NCBI GenBank assembly: GCA_948470475.1
Contig: OX419338.1
Span: 15,129,215-15,193,214, forward strand
DNA: 64,000 bases
Direction: 5' to 3'
From: Galaxea fascicularis
Taxonomy: Eukaryota > Cnidaria > Anthozoa > Scleractinia > Euphylliidae
In this document: in pieces, positions 46,901-49,946 of the stretch
Layout: each line of letters starts with the position of its first letter
How positions within the stretch are numbered: position 1 is the first letter of the stretch
Notes under the pieces: model-generated
The model's input: only the letters and a program-made list of their open reading frames with translations
What the model was told of the DNA's origin: nothing
The model's database searches: none
Made by a program: the position numbers and the translations under genes

Positions 46901-48958
46901 GGAATCAATAGCTATGCTTACGGGCATTATTTAATTTGTTAAATGTTTTTATTCTTTAATTTAGTGTTGAATATCTTTATCTTTTTTCAATCTTTCTTCA
47001 TTATTTAATCTATTAAATATCTTTATCTTTTTAAATGCGATATATTTTTTGAAAGCATATAGTTTAATAATTATGAGTAAATATCGAAATGGCTGCCCTG
47101 TCTTGATCTGAATCATGCACGCTTCGCTTTGCAAGATTAATATCATCGCCAGCCCTAAGCCCGTTCGCAATGCTCACTCACCCGCCATAACATTTGAAGA
47201 AATCATTTCATGAAATTATTTAATAGAATCAATTAATGGTAACCAAAGAGAATGGAATGGGGTTGTGCGAGCTCATTTTGAAAAAATGTGCTCGTACCCC
47301 CATTCCATATACTACTGTGGTGGACTTCTTTAAAGGGGCACTGTCACGGCAATTTTGCGTTTTTTAGGTCATAACTGACTAAAAATTGAAACTTGGTTCT
47401 TACACTCACAAGTAACAATCTTCCTGACAAACCAAAAAGAAAAATTTAAATTGATTTTAACAAAGAAACCACCCATAGGGTATTTTTGGCGATTTTTGAA
47501 ATACGCCGTGTCCAAACTTGAAAAAATTGGCCAATTTTCTCTCAAGTTTCAATCCATTTCCGGCCTCGCCATCCTTAGATGCAGACGAGAAAGAAAGGTT
47601 TCAGTACAATAATATGGTTCTTGTTAACGAAATTTGAGCACTATTTTTTGTTTCCGTGGATGCAAAAGCGTTTTTTAGCCTTTTAGAGTACGGCCCAAAT
47701 ACCGTGACACTGCCCTTTTAAGTACTGGATATAATTTTGTTACAATTCTGATTCGTGAACTATTTGGATCAGTGATGCAATTGTTAATGTCGTTATAGTG
47801 CTCCGAATTGGGGGACGCATGTCATCATGAAGTGCGATCCATCAAAAAGTGAAGGAGATGCAGCGTTTGAAGTAATTGATGAGGTCCATAATCCTAGGGT
47901 AAGTCGGAGTATAATTATATACTTGTCACAAAAAAGGGTTTCATTGTGAATTTATAGAACCATATCTTTCGCTACAGGAGCAAGCAAGGTGAATACCAAT
48001 ACTTACCTTTGTGTTTTGGCTTTATCTACCCCAAAACACAAAGCTATCCTTAGAGTTATACATTATTTTCTTGGTTTTCTTGGTTATTTTGTCGTGGCTT
48101 GCACCTTCATCAGGGGCACCAAACGAGCCAAATCAACCAAAATCCGTAAAAAAGACATTTTAAGTACCCTATAGTATTCAAAGCCTATTTAAAGCGATGT
48201 TTCCATTCGTTAGACGAATTTGATCTATTCGGATTTCTTAGCAGAAATTCTAATTGCCCTAAAATTTTATGGAACAAAATCTTCCTTTAGTTTGAAAAAT
48301 TGTTAGCTAAAGTGAACTTTCCACGAACTTTCTAAGGAAACATTGGCTTTCCGAAAATGCTAGCTGACGTTTTTGACTGCCAAAAACAGCAAATATGACC
48401 CTCCCGTAAACGTCAGGGGCTGTCATTTCCAGTTGCGAATCTTTTATGCCACGTTTCAGTTACGAAAATTGGATTGCATTCTTTAATCTACAGGGAAACC
48501 TAAGGCGAACTACTCTCCACCTAACGAATATCTACCGAAACTTATCGTTGGGTGTACCTGCTTCATCCCCCTTTCCAAGAAAGGAGTGTTTCATTTCGAA
48601 AACGATATAGGTAATCTTTAGTTCTGGGAGAGTTTTGTTCTTTTCTTCAGAAGTTCCTTCTAACCGATAATTGCTTATGTGCTGGTCAGTGTCCACTTGA
48701 TGCCAATCCTACAGTTGCTCCAAACAGTAAGTAACCACTAATGAAGCCAGAGAGGTCACGTAAGATATTTGCTTAATTAGTGACCTTCGATGTTAAGCAT
48801 TGTTGCTACAGGTGTTTATAACAAACCCAAACACTACTAACCAACATTCTCGTCCCCAGAGCCACCTGGCCCTCTTAACCGGTGAAGCCTAGGCATGAGG
48901 ACCAGAGGGCTCTGGAGACACACGATTTCACAGGATTTTGATTGGCTAGCAGAACAAT

Positions 48959-48997
<39 letters not shown>

Positions 48998-49946
48998 AAC
49001 CGGAAGTCTTAGAATCTCGGACTTCTTAACCCTGTGTCTCCAGAATCCTCTGGTCCTCGTGCCCAGGCTTCACCGGTTAAGAAGGTCAGGTGGCTCTGGG
49101 GACGAGAATGTTGGTTAGTGGTGTTTGGGTTTGTTATAAACACCTGTAGCAACAATGCGAGTGTTTATTAAAGGACAAGATTCTACACATTTTTTCCTAA
49201 TCACCAGTGATCTACGGAGCCAACCCCATTGATCATCAATTCACTTCATACACACATACGGTCTATATCTCCCGGACCCTACCTCGTAATTTGATCATCA
49301 AGTAGTAATTTTGTATGTGTTGTTGTGTCACCTGTAAAGAAGCAATGTATCCCAATTATACAATACATTCAAACATGCAATTAGTATTGGATTTTCTTCA
49401 AAACACACGCCCGGCTTAATATTACTATTTCTGCCACTATCATTCTGTCAACATTTTCTACAGTTTTAACTGTGTTATAACTGGTCTGCTGCTTGTACTA
49501 CATGATGTCTACGGTGTCATGCGTGCTGATAATCCTACGTACTCATTAAAGATTCATTATGGTACATATCCAGGGCTTTGACCGCAGTTTTCCTATAATT
49601 TCGGGAACATTGCACTATGCTTGTACCTTAAGACTTCTCATTTAAATTTCCTCGGCTGTAGGTAATCACTAGCCAAAATAATTAATGATCGAGCCATCTC
49701 TTTTTTTTTGCATGCACAGCTTGGGAAGGAAGGATGATAGATGGCATAATTGCAGGCGTTGTGGGCATAATTGTAGCTGCGGTCTGTTACTGGAAGAGGG
49801 AGCAGATATGGGATGGTTTTAGGGCATGTTACCGTAATCCCAATAATGACGAGCACAGGCCACTTAATGAACAAAACAATTTTATCCCCTCAGCAGAGAA
49901 CAAAAAGAAAAACCTAACAAACAAACGTGACAATGTAACTGTGTAA
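21776..49946 (+). CDS. MRH-domain type I membrane protein, CD-M6PR-like, 7 exons
   Basis: Exons: 21776-21845, 22311 (or 22338)-22428, 23055-23157, 26048-26166, 47799-47898, 48651-48726, 49720-49946. Phases agree at every junction and the exons sum to 813 nt (270 aa). The protein has a signal peptide (MTLFVYVILLCA), then an MRH-type lectin fold with the expected Cys/Tyr pattern: CYDVHGK, GYNPCRSF, CYADVA, ICMWTTEGAKVYQN, LRLEY, MKCDPSKSEGD, CLCAGQC. A TM helix (DGIIAGVVGIIVAAVCYW) and a ~50-residue polar tail with NDEHRPLNE follow. The length is close to the cation-dependent mannose-6-phosphate receptor (~277 aa), so a role in Golgi-endosome sorting of lysosomal cargo is inferred. ATG27 or another MRH protein is the alternative. 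Intron 4 is 21.6 kb because it holds the Polinton. Confidence 0.8.
22311..22428 (+). CDS. MRH gene exon 2
   Basis: Starts after AACAGAACAG (or after AAGAAAAG at 22338; both keep phase) and ends CACCAAG|GTATTT in phase 2. Encodes YICYDVHGKAVNPTSLQ and KDGSPR. The acceptor has a weak pyrimidine tract. The 118-nt choice is favoured by the 121-nt orphan paralog exon at 7102-7222 with identical phases. Confidence 0.6.
23055..23157 (+). CDS. MRH gene exon 3
   Basis: Starts after TTGGTTCATAACAG and ends GTGGCG|GTAAGT. It restores the Arg codon split with exon 2 and encodes YGYNPCRSFAIG and SSDCYADVA, the central MRH strands. Confidence 0.8.
23643..25672 (-). pseudogene. CR1-like non-LTR fragment in intron 3, 5' truncated
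   Basis: The RT reading starts at 25672 (SMDLSKAFDTLPHDL), shifts frame near 25480, and continues through GIPQGSILG, SADDTQSF, LGVSVDNKL and KLEKLNERFLRFVW to about 24739. The 3' end has an ATACA-type tandem tail at 23645-23680. A MITE (23790-24422) interrupts the 3' region. RT only: no endonuclease remains. It lies antisense within intron 3 of the MRH gene. Confidence 0.8.
23790..24422. mobile_element. MITE with AAGGTGGYTC-type inverted ends
   Basis: The left end TTTAAGGTGGTTCGAAATAG and the reverse complement of the right end GGAGCCTCCTTAAAA are inverted repeats. A related left end occurs at 43012. Non-coding; inserted in the 3' part of the intron-3 retroelement. Confidence 0.55.
25668..25907. 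mobile_element. MITE with TTCACACCAA inverted ends
   Basis: ATTCACACCAACTAAACATG near the left and TTAAGCTTTGGTGTGAACGG at the right form inverted ends, with AAACATGTTTAA palindromes just inside. About 240 bp, non-coding, in intron 3. Confidence 0.6.
26048..26166 (+). CDS. MRH gene exon 4
   Basis: Acceptor TTCTTCTTGTAG, donor GATGA|GTATGT. Encodes ICMWTTEGAKVYQNIG and RTLRLEYRN. It ends in phase 2, 231 bases before the Polinton left end. Confidence 0.82.
26392..26397 (+). repeat. Polinton target-site duplication, left copy (GTGGTG)
   Basis: Identical to 47317-47322. Confidence 0.85.
26398..26676 (+). repeat. Polinton left terminal inverted repeat (~279 bp)
   Basis: Matches the reverse complement of 47041-47316 with scattered substitutions and a few small gaps. 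Similarity fades after TTTCAAAAAATATA. Divergence between the arms shows the insertion is not recent. Confidence 0.9.
26717..27233 (+). pseudogene. VLTF3-like late transcription factor relic (zinc ribbon)
   Basis: The ATG at 26717 lies 40 bases inside the left inverted repeat. The ~170-codon frame has CPFC and later CKNC, a zinc ribbon, then an IRKYN segment, and ends with YDDYWNDL. The order (zinc ribbon, Tyr/Asn-rich helix, C-terminal acidic-Trp motif) resembles the VLTF3-like family of poxviruses and giant viruses, which directs late gene transcription. It is broken by an in-frame TGA at 26750-26752 and a frameshift near 27120. It converges with the next minus-strand gene (8-base gap). The family call rests on pattern reading, not a search. 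A TFIIB-like zinc ribbon is the alternative. Confidence 0.45.
27241..27303 (-). pseudogene. C-terminal end of the two-TM (SLATT-like) gene, cut off by the CR1-like insertion
   Basis: A minus-strand frame reading ITIKLLNEYDKKFTN and then TAA abuts the insertion. It belongs to the gene that starts at 30054. The junction bases CTATG occur on both sides of the insert. Confidence 0.6.
27307..27334 (+). repeat. (ATAG)7 microsatellite at the retroelement 3' end
   Basis: Seven perfect ATAG units adjoining the 3' end of the minus-strand CR1-like element. Confidence 0.9.
27525..28991 (-). CDS. CR1-like reverse transcriptase (488 aa open frame)
   Basis: A long uninterrupted RT domain covers fingers, palm and thumb (catalytic YVDD), with a CR1/L2-type C-terminal region containing LERLQKRAMKIIYPE. 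The endonuclease is truncated and in another frame, so autonomous mobility is lost. It could still give an RT protein if transcribed. Confidence 0.85.
   Translation of the reverse strand: MSSSRSMNDDFPPLSEFSIFRKLCSINPAKAQGPDGIPGWLLKENADLLAPPIMDIMNSSFREGRLPLSWKEADIVPVPKQRPIQDVNKHLRPISLTPILSKFAEDYVVHDFVMPAVLKKIDKRQYGAIPKSCTTHALVSMIHNWHVNSDGNSAAIRAVLFDFRKAFDLIDHNILVRKLSDYDIPNPILCWIVDFLSDRRQRVKLAQDCFSEWRYIPAGVPQGTKLGPWLFLIMINDLKAGEAEMWKYVDDTTISEVITKGQKSCIQQMVDDLAIQARNDGFQLNERKCKELRISFAKNEPEFDPIWVNRQTLETVNSVKLLGLNISSDLKWNVHVSELVRKASTRLYFLRQLKISHVATRELLLFYITCIRSILEYGSPVFHRALPSYLSEDLERLQKRAMKIIYPELSYAKALELSGLPTLYDRRESIAAKLFDEICANQSHSLHKLLPSRYQPSYYLREKRTFIRPKCKTERCKNSFLLSFVHSS
29623..30054 (-). pseudogene. 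Polinton two-transmembrane protein, SLATT-like, N-terminal part
   Basis: Starts MTNIPKSKIFDWNHF at 30054. An amphipathic region with YYVYHRKCWAFNKATKN precedes a frameshift in an A-run near 29912. It then continues FKRWRLFGNSMS, a hydrophobic hairpin (SGGIVSSIVTGGAALVAVST) and a soluble helix (DLKIHLCTYAYQSYQHLLL). Helix, two membrane spans and a trailing helix is the plan of SLATT proteins, which in bacteria are membrane-disrupting effectors and also occur in large DNA viruses. The rest of the gene is at 27241-27303 beyond the retroelement. Similarity is structural only, and another small membrane protein is possible. Confidence 0.4.
30113..30506 (-). pseudogene. Polinton hypothetical protein (~130 aa)
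   Basis: The ATG at 30506 starts MIYYMIKDIKKYIERFF. The middle has IGLIGPDSGWLTWPLEST and FHTHSILHDAFGR. A frameshift near 30200 separates a short C-terminal tail that ends at 30113. No family recognised. Its place beside the fibre-like genes suggests a virion or accessory role, which is a guess. Confidence 0.5.
30515..31364 (-). pseudogene. Short fibre-like virion protein, paralog of 31381-34051
   Basis: Starts MGILNDNTNN at 31364 behind the motif TAATATAAT-N5-ATG. A frameshift in an A-run near 31212 is followed by the shared core LDIQGSINFKRGSISID and SAADLNKLYGSN, then a beta-rich C-terminal head of ~120 residues ending VTITYVETG. The start (MGIxNDN) and the core are clearly homologous to the larger neighbour, so the two arose by duplication. 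A trimeric spike or fibre is inferred from the pattern of short strands and NNLYS-type repeats; no domain search was possible. Confidence 0.6.
31381..34051 (-). pseudogene. Large fibre-like virion protein with collagen-like start (~890 codons)
   Basis: Starts MGIFNDN at 34051. A short collagen-like stretch GARGAPGIGY follows. Then come repeats of the type LDMxxxxIxN and DAxNKxYVDNNF (for example at 32950-33080), as in trimeric tail fibres, then the core shared with the short paralog. C-terminal beta-rich domains lie at 31849-32688 and 31381-31818. It is broken by frameshifts near 33470, 33110, 32930 and 32740, and by an in-frame TGA at 31849-31851. The last two ORFs are in one frame, so they were a single protein. 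Likely a receptor-binding spike. Preceded by TAATTTAAT-N5-ATG. Confidence 0.62.
34063..34701 (-). pseudogene. A32/FtsK-HerA-type genome-packaging ATPase
   Basis: Starts MEIPNYDF at 34701. Walker A is ICGNSGSGKTNLLYHM and Walker B KIVIFDDFI. Next come a HRNCSVIYLSQSFYKTPKDI segment (sensor region of A32-like ATPases) and a basic C-terminus. About 212 codons, the usual size. An in-frame TGA at 34351-34353 directly follows Walker B and a second stop is at 34150-34152. The enzyme would pump element DNA into capsids. It is the first leftward gene of the element; an AT-rich divergent intergenic region lies upstream. Confidence 0.85.
34759..34949 (-). pseudogene. N-terminal half of a Polinton gene split by inversion
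   Basis: Starts MKDYLTRLKHIQAAPKYIG at 34949. A frameshift in an A-run near 34880 leads to NAYKINMQTGGYGNLN and LPKLFGQLNVIAHMDG, where the reading ends at the inversion breakpoint. The other half is at 35597-35949 on the plus strand. Function unknown. Confidence 0.6.
34946..35596 (-). pseudogene. Polinton hypothetical protein with coiled coil and acidic middle
   Basis: Starts MDIGQFKKLSTSKIEAGKKP. A Lys/Glu-rich coiled-coil region follows, to NPKKQ near codon 87. The frame is open for 216 codons, but the middle (about codons 88-125) is out of register. In the neighbouring frame the same bases encode a run of Asp/Glu (SLDDEDDEDGEDFEDFEDA), which is surely the original. The C-terminal part (INDEYKEFLSNKN, KKHTTKDGEPYKK) returns to the first frame. 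Two opposite frameshifts have thus left an open but scrambled protein. Unknown function. It lies in the inverted segment. Confidence 0.55.
35597..35949 (+). pseudogene. C-terminal half of the split Polinton gene
   Basis: Begins directly at the breakpoint with KKVYDKNADFDTIDLL. A frameshift/stop near 35725 is followed by LGSGVVYYNNPDDLLD, SVKKEFTQIAHTLN and LLREYII, then TAA. Its stop lies within the TAATCTAAT motif of the next gene. No known domain. Confidence 0.6.
35956..36718 (+). pseudogene. Minor capsid (penton-like) protein
   Basis: Starts MEEKSIYISSVYREK after TAATCTAAT-N5. In-frame TAA at 36076-36078, then TYSWHNISENY, KIKYTHDGGTSWEEITF, DLRGTEFGNLLGFDKK, a frameshift in an A-run near 36395, and a C-terminus with PTDNLTRSYSFKFEPRRLLF and IDWFMTLIL. 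About 250 codons of beta-rich sequence just upstream of the major capsid gene fit the single-jelly-roll penton protein of Polintons. The call is based on size, position and composition. Confidence 0.55.
36745..37124 (+). pseudogene. Small basic virion-like protein (~125 aa)
   Basis: Starts MNQFEYKTRYDLDLGMYVK. The middle has GGELTDIFKSVAGNLFGKTM, then a frameshift near 36915, Lys/Ala-rich helices (KTGEFAGKKAGDKIIQLL) and a polybasic HHH/KIKR region, ending with a Gly-Lys tail at 37124. It lies between penton-like and major capsid genes. Small basic Ala/Gly-rich proteins here may be DNA-core or membrane-active virion components. No family assigned. Confidence 0.5.
37136..38440 (+). pseudogene. 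Major capsid protein (double jelly-roll, hexon-like)
   Basis: Starts MFRNSKYIERYEDVVFELET after TAATCTAAT-N5. About 434 codons, rich in beta-strand patterns. Recognisable stretches are DNTGKVTPFDWYNSRIRVDF, NVNLNGR-type strands, EIPLNRYSFFNALQNELL, LVVPRITFNSEGQSLYSSKF and, at the end, LEFRYELSATADNAYSIYAL. Frameshifts near 37465 and 38205 split it into three frames. Position between the penton-like and core-like genes, length and strand pattern agree with Polinton major capsid proteins, which form trimers in T-numbered shells. Confirming the fold would need structure prediction. Confidence 0.72.
38516..39363 (+). pseudogene. Core/membrane-active virion protein with LSKxQxxK-type repeats
   Basis: Starts MMQYFPHSVKLSKVQLEKL. 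Three related modules (KLSKVQLEKLSKA, LTKTQIKRIQKA, KISKSQIRKVAK) are followed by a Gly-rich hydrophobic segment GSLWSSLAGMSSKLLQMAG. After a frameshift near 38890 a fourth module (LTAKQKQDILNALQTG) appears, with a second hydrophobic stretch GFGSVLLSIAAPMILDAIMG and a basic Gln/Lys tail. This repeat-plus-hydrophobic design recurs in Polinton virion proteins. A role in DNA core packing or membrane disruption is inferred. The 3' end overlaps the protease start. Confidence 0.55.
39327..40063 (+). pseudogene. Adenovirus-type (adenain-like) cysteine protease
   Basis: Starts MEQSTSSRSTNIKF at 39327, overlapping the upstream gene by 37 bases. Visible family features are LGIKHFRGVFSRDNLP, catalytic His in DTHWVCYRN, CEYFDSFG, the oxyanion-side DEIQERDSV, and catalytic Cys in CGYWCLYYLL (after a frameshift near 39915). 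The end is IIDYFKSM. A ~240-bp retroelement tail (39497-39735) is inserted between strand one and the His motif. The enzyme would process capsid precursors during maturation. Confidence 0.82.
39497..39735 (-). mobile_element. Truncated retroelement 3' tail in the protease gene
   Basis: AATTT repeats, then AGCGCT and GCGCTTTACAATTC, resemble the 3' end of the CR1-like fragment at 54178-54240. The flanks GAATTAATTT and GAATTATAAATCTT look like a diverged target duplication. Confidence 0.55.
40075..41076 (+). pseudogene. Zinc-ribbon and parvovirus-type phospholipase A2 virion protein
   Basis: The N-terminal 51 codons (MKSYCVKQKKQTEC, YCTCAECGITKTK) look like a DUF5679-type zinc ribbon, although one expected Cys is Gln here. 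It is followed by a stop and frameshift at ~40228, then a conserved linker with EGRALLAEYMRQYADYK and SHGSWIKWKGYG. The PLA2 part has the calcium loop LPGHNYTGPYNPLEEQ and the catalytic HDVDY, with a TGA (40834-40836) between them. Other breaks are stops near 40480 and 40650 and a frameshift near 40715. In parvoviruses this domain lets virions leave endosomes, and adintoviruses carry a similar one. The first ~200 bases after 40230 are GC-richer than their surroundings. Confidence 0.75.
41018..41993 (+). pseudogene. Polinton integrase with C-terminal chromodomain
   Basis: The frame is open from 41018, overlapping the PLA2 gene end; no ATG is obvious, and GTG at 41124 is the first start-like codon. 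The rve core has DDE residues in IWAADLVDMQ, YIWVDKGKEF and KSSVVERWNRT, and is followed by an SH3-like segment (KFNVGDKVRISKYKR). An in-frame TAA at about 41848-41850 cuts off a clear chromodomain (VFRIDKIIRRD, QALVKWKGYSDD, NGWIPFRDL) that remains in frame to 41993. It inserts element DNA with 6-bp duplications, and the chromodomain would steer it to modified histones. Confidence 0.88.
42061..42560 (+). pseudogene. Decayed Polinton ORF of unknown function
   Basis: An ATG at 42061 opens MIEILEYSGYILCN. Many stops follow, but stretches such as LTKEYQRKLVLT, KCFVNTFYDFKNMHVNKLDD and VNEVEYTTEDLKILDDFN read in a consistent direction. It was probably a ~160-codon gene between integrase and PolB. 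Too broken to assign. Confidence 0.35.
42623..42844 (+). CDS. Small Polinton ORF, 73 aa
   Basis: ATG preceded by CCATATAAT, product MKRYCIEFYCKNLYMHTHC and so on, Tyr/Phe-rich with four Cys. Intact frame. No family recognised. It lies in the integrase-PolB gap and could be genuine or chance in AT-rich DNA. Confidence 0.35.
   Translation: MKRYCIEFYCKNLYMHTHCYFSYNDKMYFNIYEIQAMFSNTVNIILISDVFQRRYSYKLKYFGSYIEENKYIY
43007..43390. mobile_element. MITE(s) with TTTAAGGTGGCTC ends upstream of PolB
   Basis: The left end ATTTAAGGTGGCTCAAAAC and the inverted right end TTCAGAGCCACATTAAAT bracket a ~335-bp non-coding insert. A second GGTGGCTCTGAA end follows head-to-head. Related to the MITE at 23790. Confidence 0.55.
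43315..43376. repeat. 62-bp near-perfect palindrome
   Basis: 31-base arms meet at TTTTC|GAAAA with only two mismatches. It lies at the junction of the MITE ends. Confidence 0.85.
43426..46942 (+). pseudogene. Protein-primed DNA polymerase B (Polinton PolB)
   Basis: The ATG at 43426 starts MDKRDLKK, with a frameshift in the following A-run. The N-terminal part has repeated PVPTPRK / PVPMPRTRK boxes. Exonuclease motifs are YADFEAI (Exo I) and HSLRGYDSHF (Exo II). Polymerase motifs are YLDANNIYGWAMSQY (A), KLMNNSVFGKTMEN (B) and FTDTDSL (C, DTD). The C-terminal end has SLSCFDDKRYLL and SYAYGH, then TAA at 46940. At least seven frame changes (near 43450, 43900, 44660, 45055, 45400, 46400 and 46735) plus stops disable it. 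The full-length reading would be about 1,170 codons. It replicates the element from terminal-protein-bound ends. Confidence 0.9.
47041..47316 (-). repeat. Polinton right terminal inverted repeat (~276 bp)
   Basis: Inverted counterpart of 26398-26676. Confidence 0.9.
47317..47322 (+). repeat. Polinton target-site duplication, right copy (GTGGTG)
   Basis: Identical to 26392-26397. Confidence 0.85.
47334..47717. mobile_element. TTAA-flanked MITE (piggyBac-like) beside the Polinton
   Basis: AGGGGCACTGTCACGG at the left and CCGTGACACTGCCCTT at the right are inverted ends, flanked by TTAA at 47330-47333 and 47718-47721. About 384 bp, non-coding, in intron 4 just outside the Polinton target duplication. 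Confidence 0.7.
47799..47898 (+). CDS. MRH gene exon 5
   Basis: Acceptor GTCGTTATAG, donor CCTAGG|GTAAGT. Completes the Asp codon from exon 4 and encodes MKCDPSKSEGDAAFEVI. It lies 482 bases after the Polinton right end. Confidence 0.82.
48651..48726 (+). CDS. MRH gene exon 6
   Basis: Strong acceptor TTCTTTTCTTCAG, strong donor AAACA|GTAAGT. Encodes KFLLTDNCLCAGQCPLDAN, the terminal Cys cluster of the MRH fold. Phase 0 in, 1 out. Confidence 0.78.
48798..49156. mobile_element. Foldback element in intron 6, ~120-bp inverted arms
   Basis: 48798-48921 and 49031-49156 are inverted copies with scattered differences (both contain CTTCACCGGTTAAGA or its complement, and GTTTATAACAAACCCAAACA). The central loop has the GA microsatellite. 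Confidence 0.8.
48960..48993 (+). repeat. (GA)n microsatellite, ~17 units
   Basis: Uninterrupted AG/GA dinucleotides in the loop of the foldback element. Confidence 0.9.
49720..49946 (+). CDS. MRH gene exon 7 (TM helix and cytoplasmic tail)
   Basis: Acceptor TTTTTTTTTGCATGCACAG. Encodes the membrane helix after WEGRMIDG, the stop-transfer WKREQ, and a charged tail ending NVTV and a TAA-class stop. Confidence 0.82.

Larger units (their letters stand above)
26398..47316. mobile_element. Complete-ended Polinton/Maverick (adintovirus-like), 20.9 kb, degraded
   Basis: Both ends start AGTAGTATATGGAATGGGGG (outside inward) and are flanked by the same 6-bp duplication GTGGTG (26392-26397 and 47317-47322), the Polinton signature. 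Recognised genes: PolB, chromodomain integrase, adenain-type protease, A32/FtsK ATPase, major capsid, penton-like protein, PLA2 protein, fibre-like proteins. Gene blocks diverge from about 34.7 kb. Later damage includes a 2.3-kb CR1-like insertion, a retroelement tail in the protease gene, a MITE upstream of PolB, an ~840-bp internal inversion, and frameshifts or stops in nearly every gene. It sits in intron 4 of the MRH gene. Confidence 0.93.
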
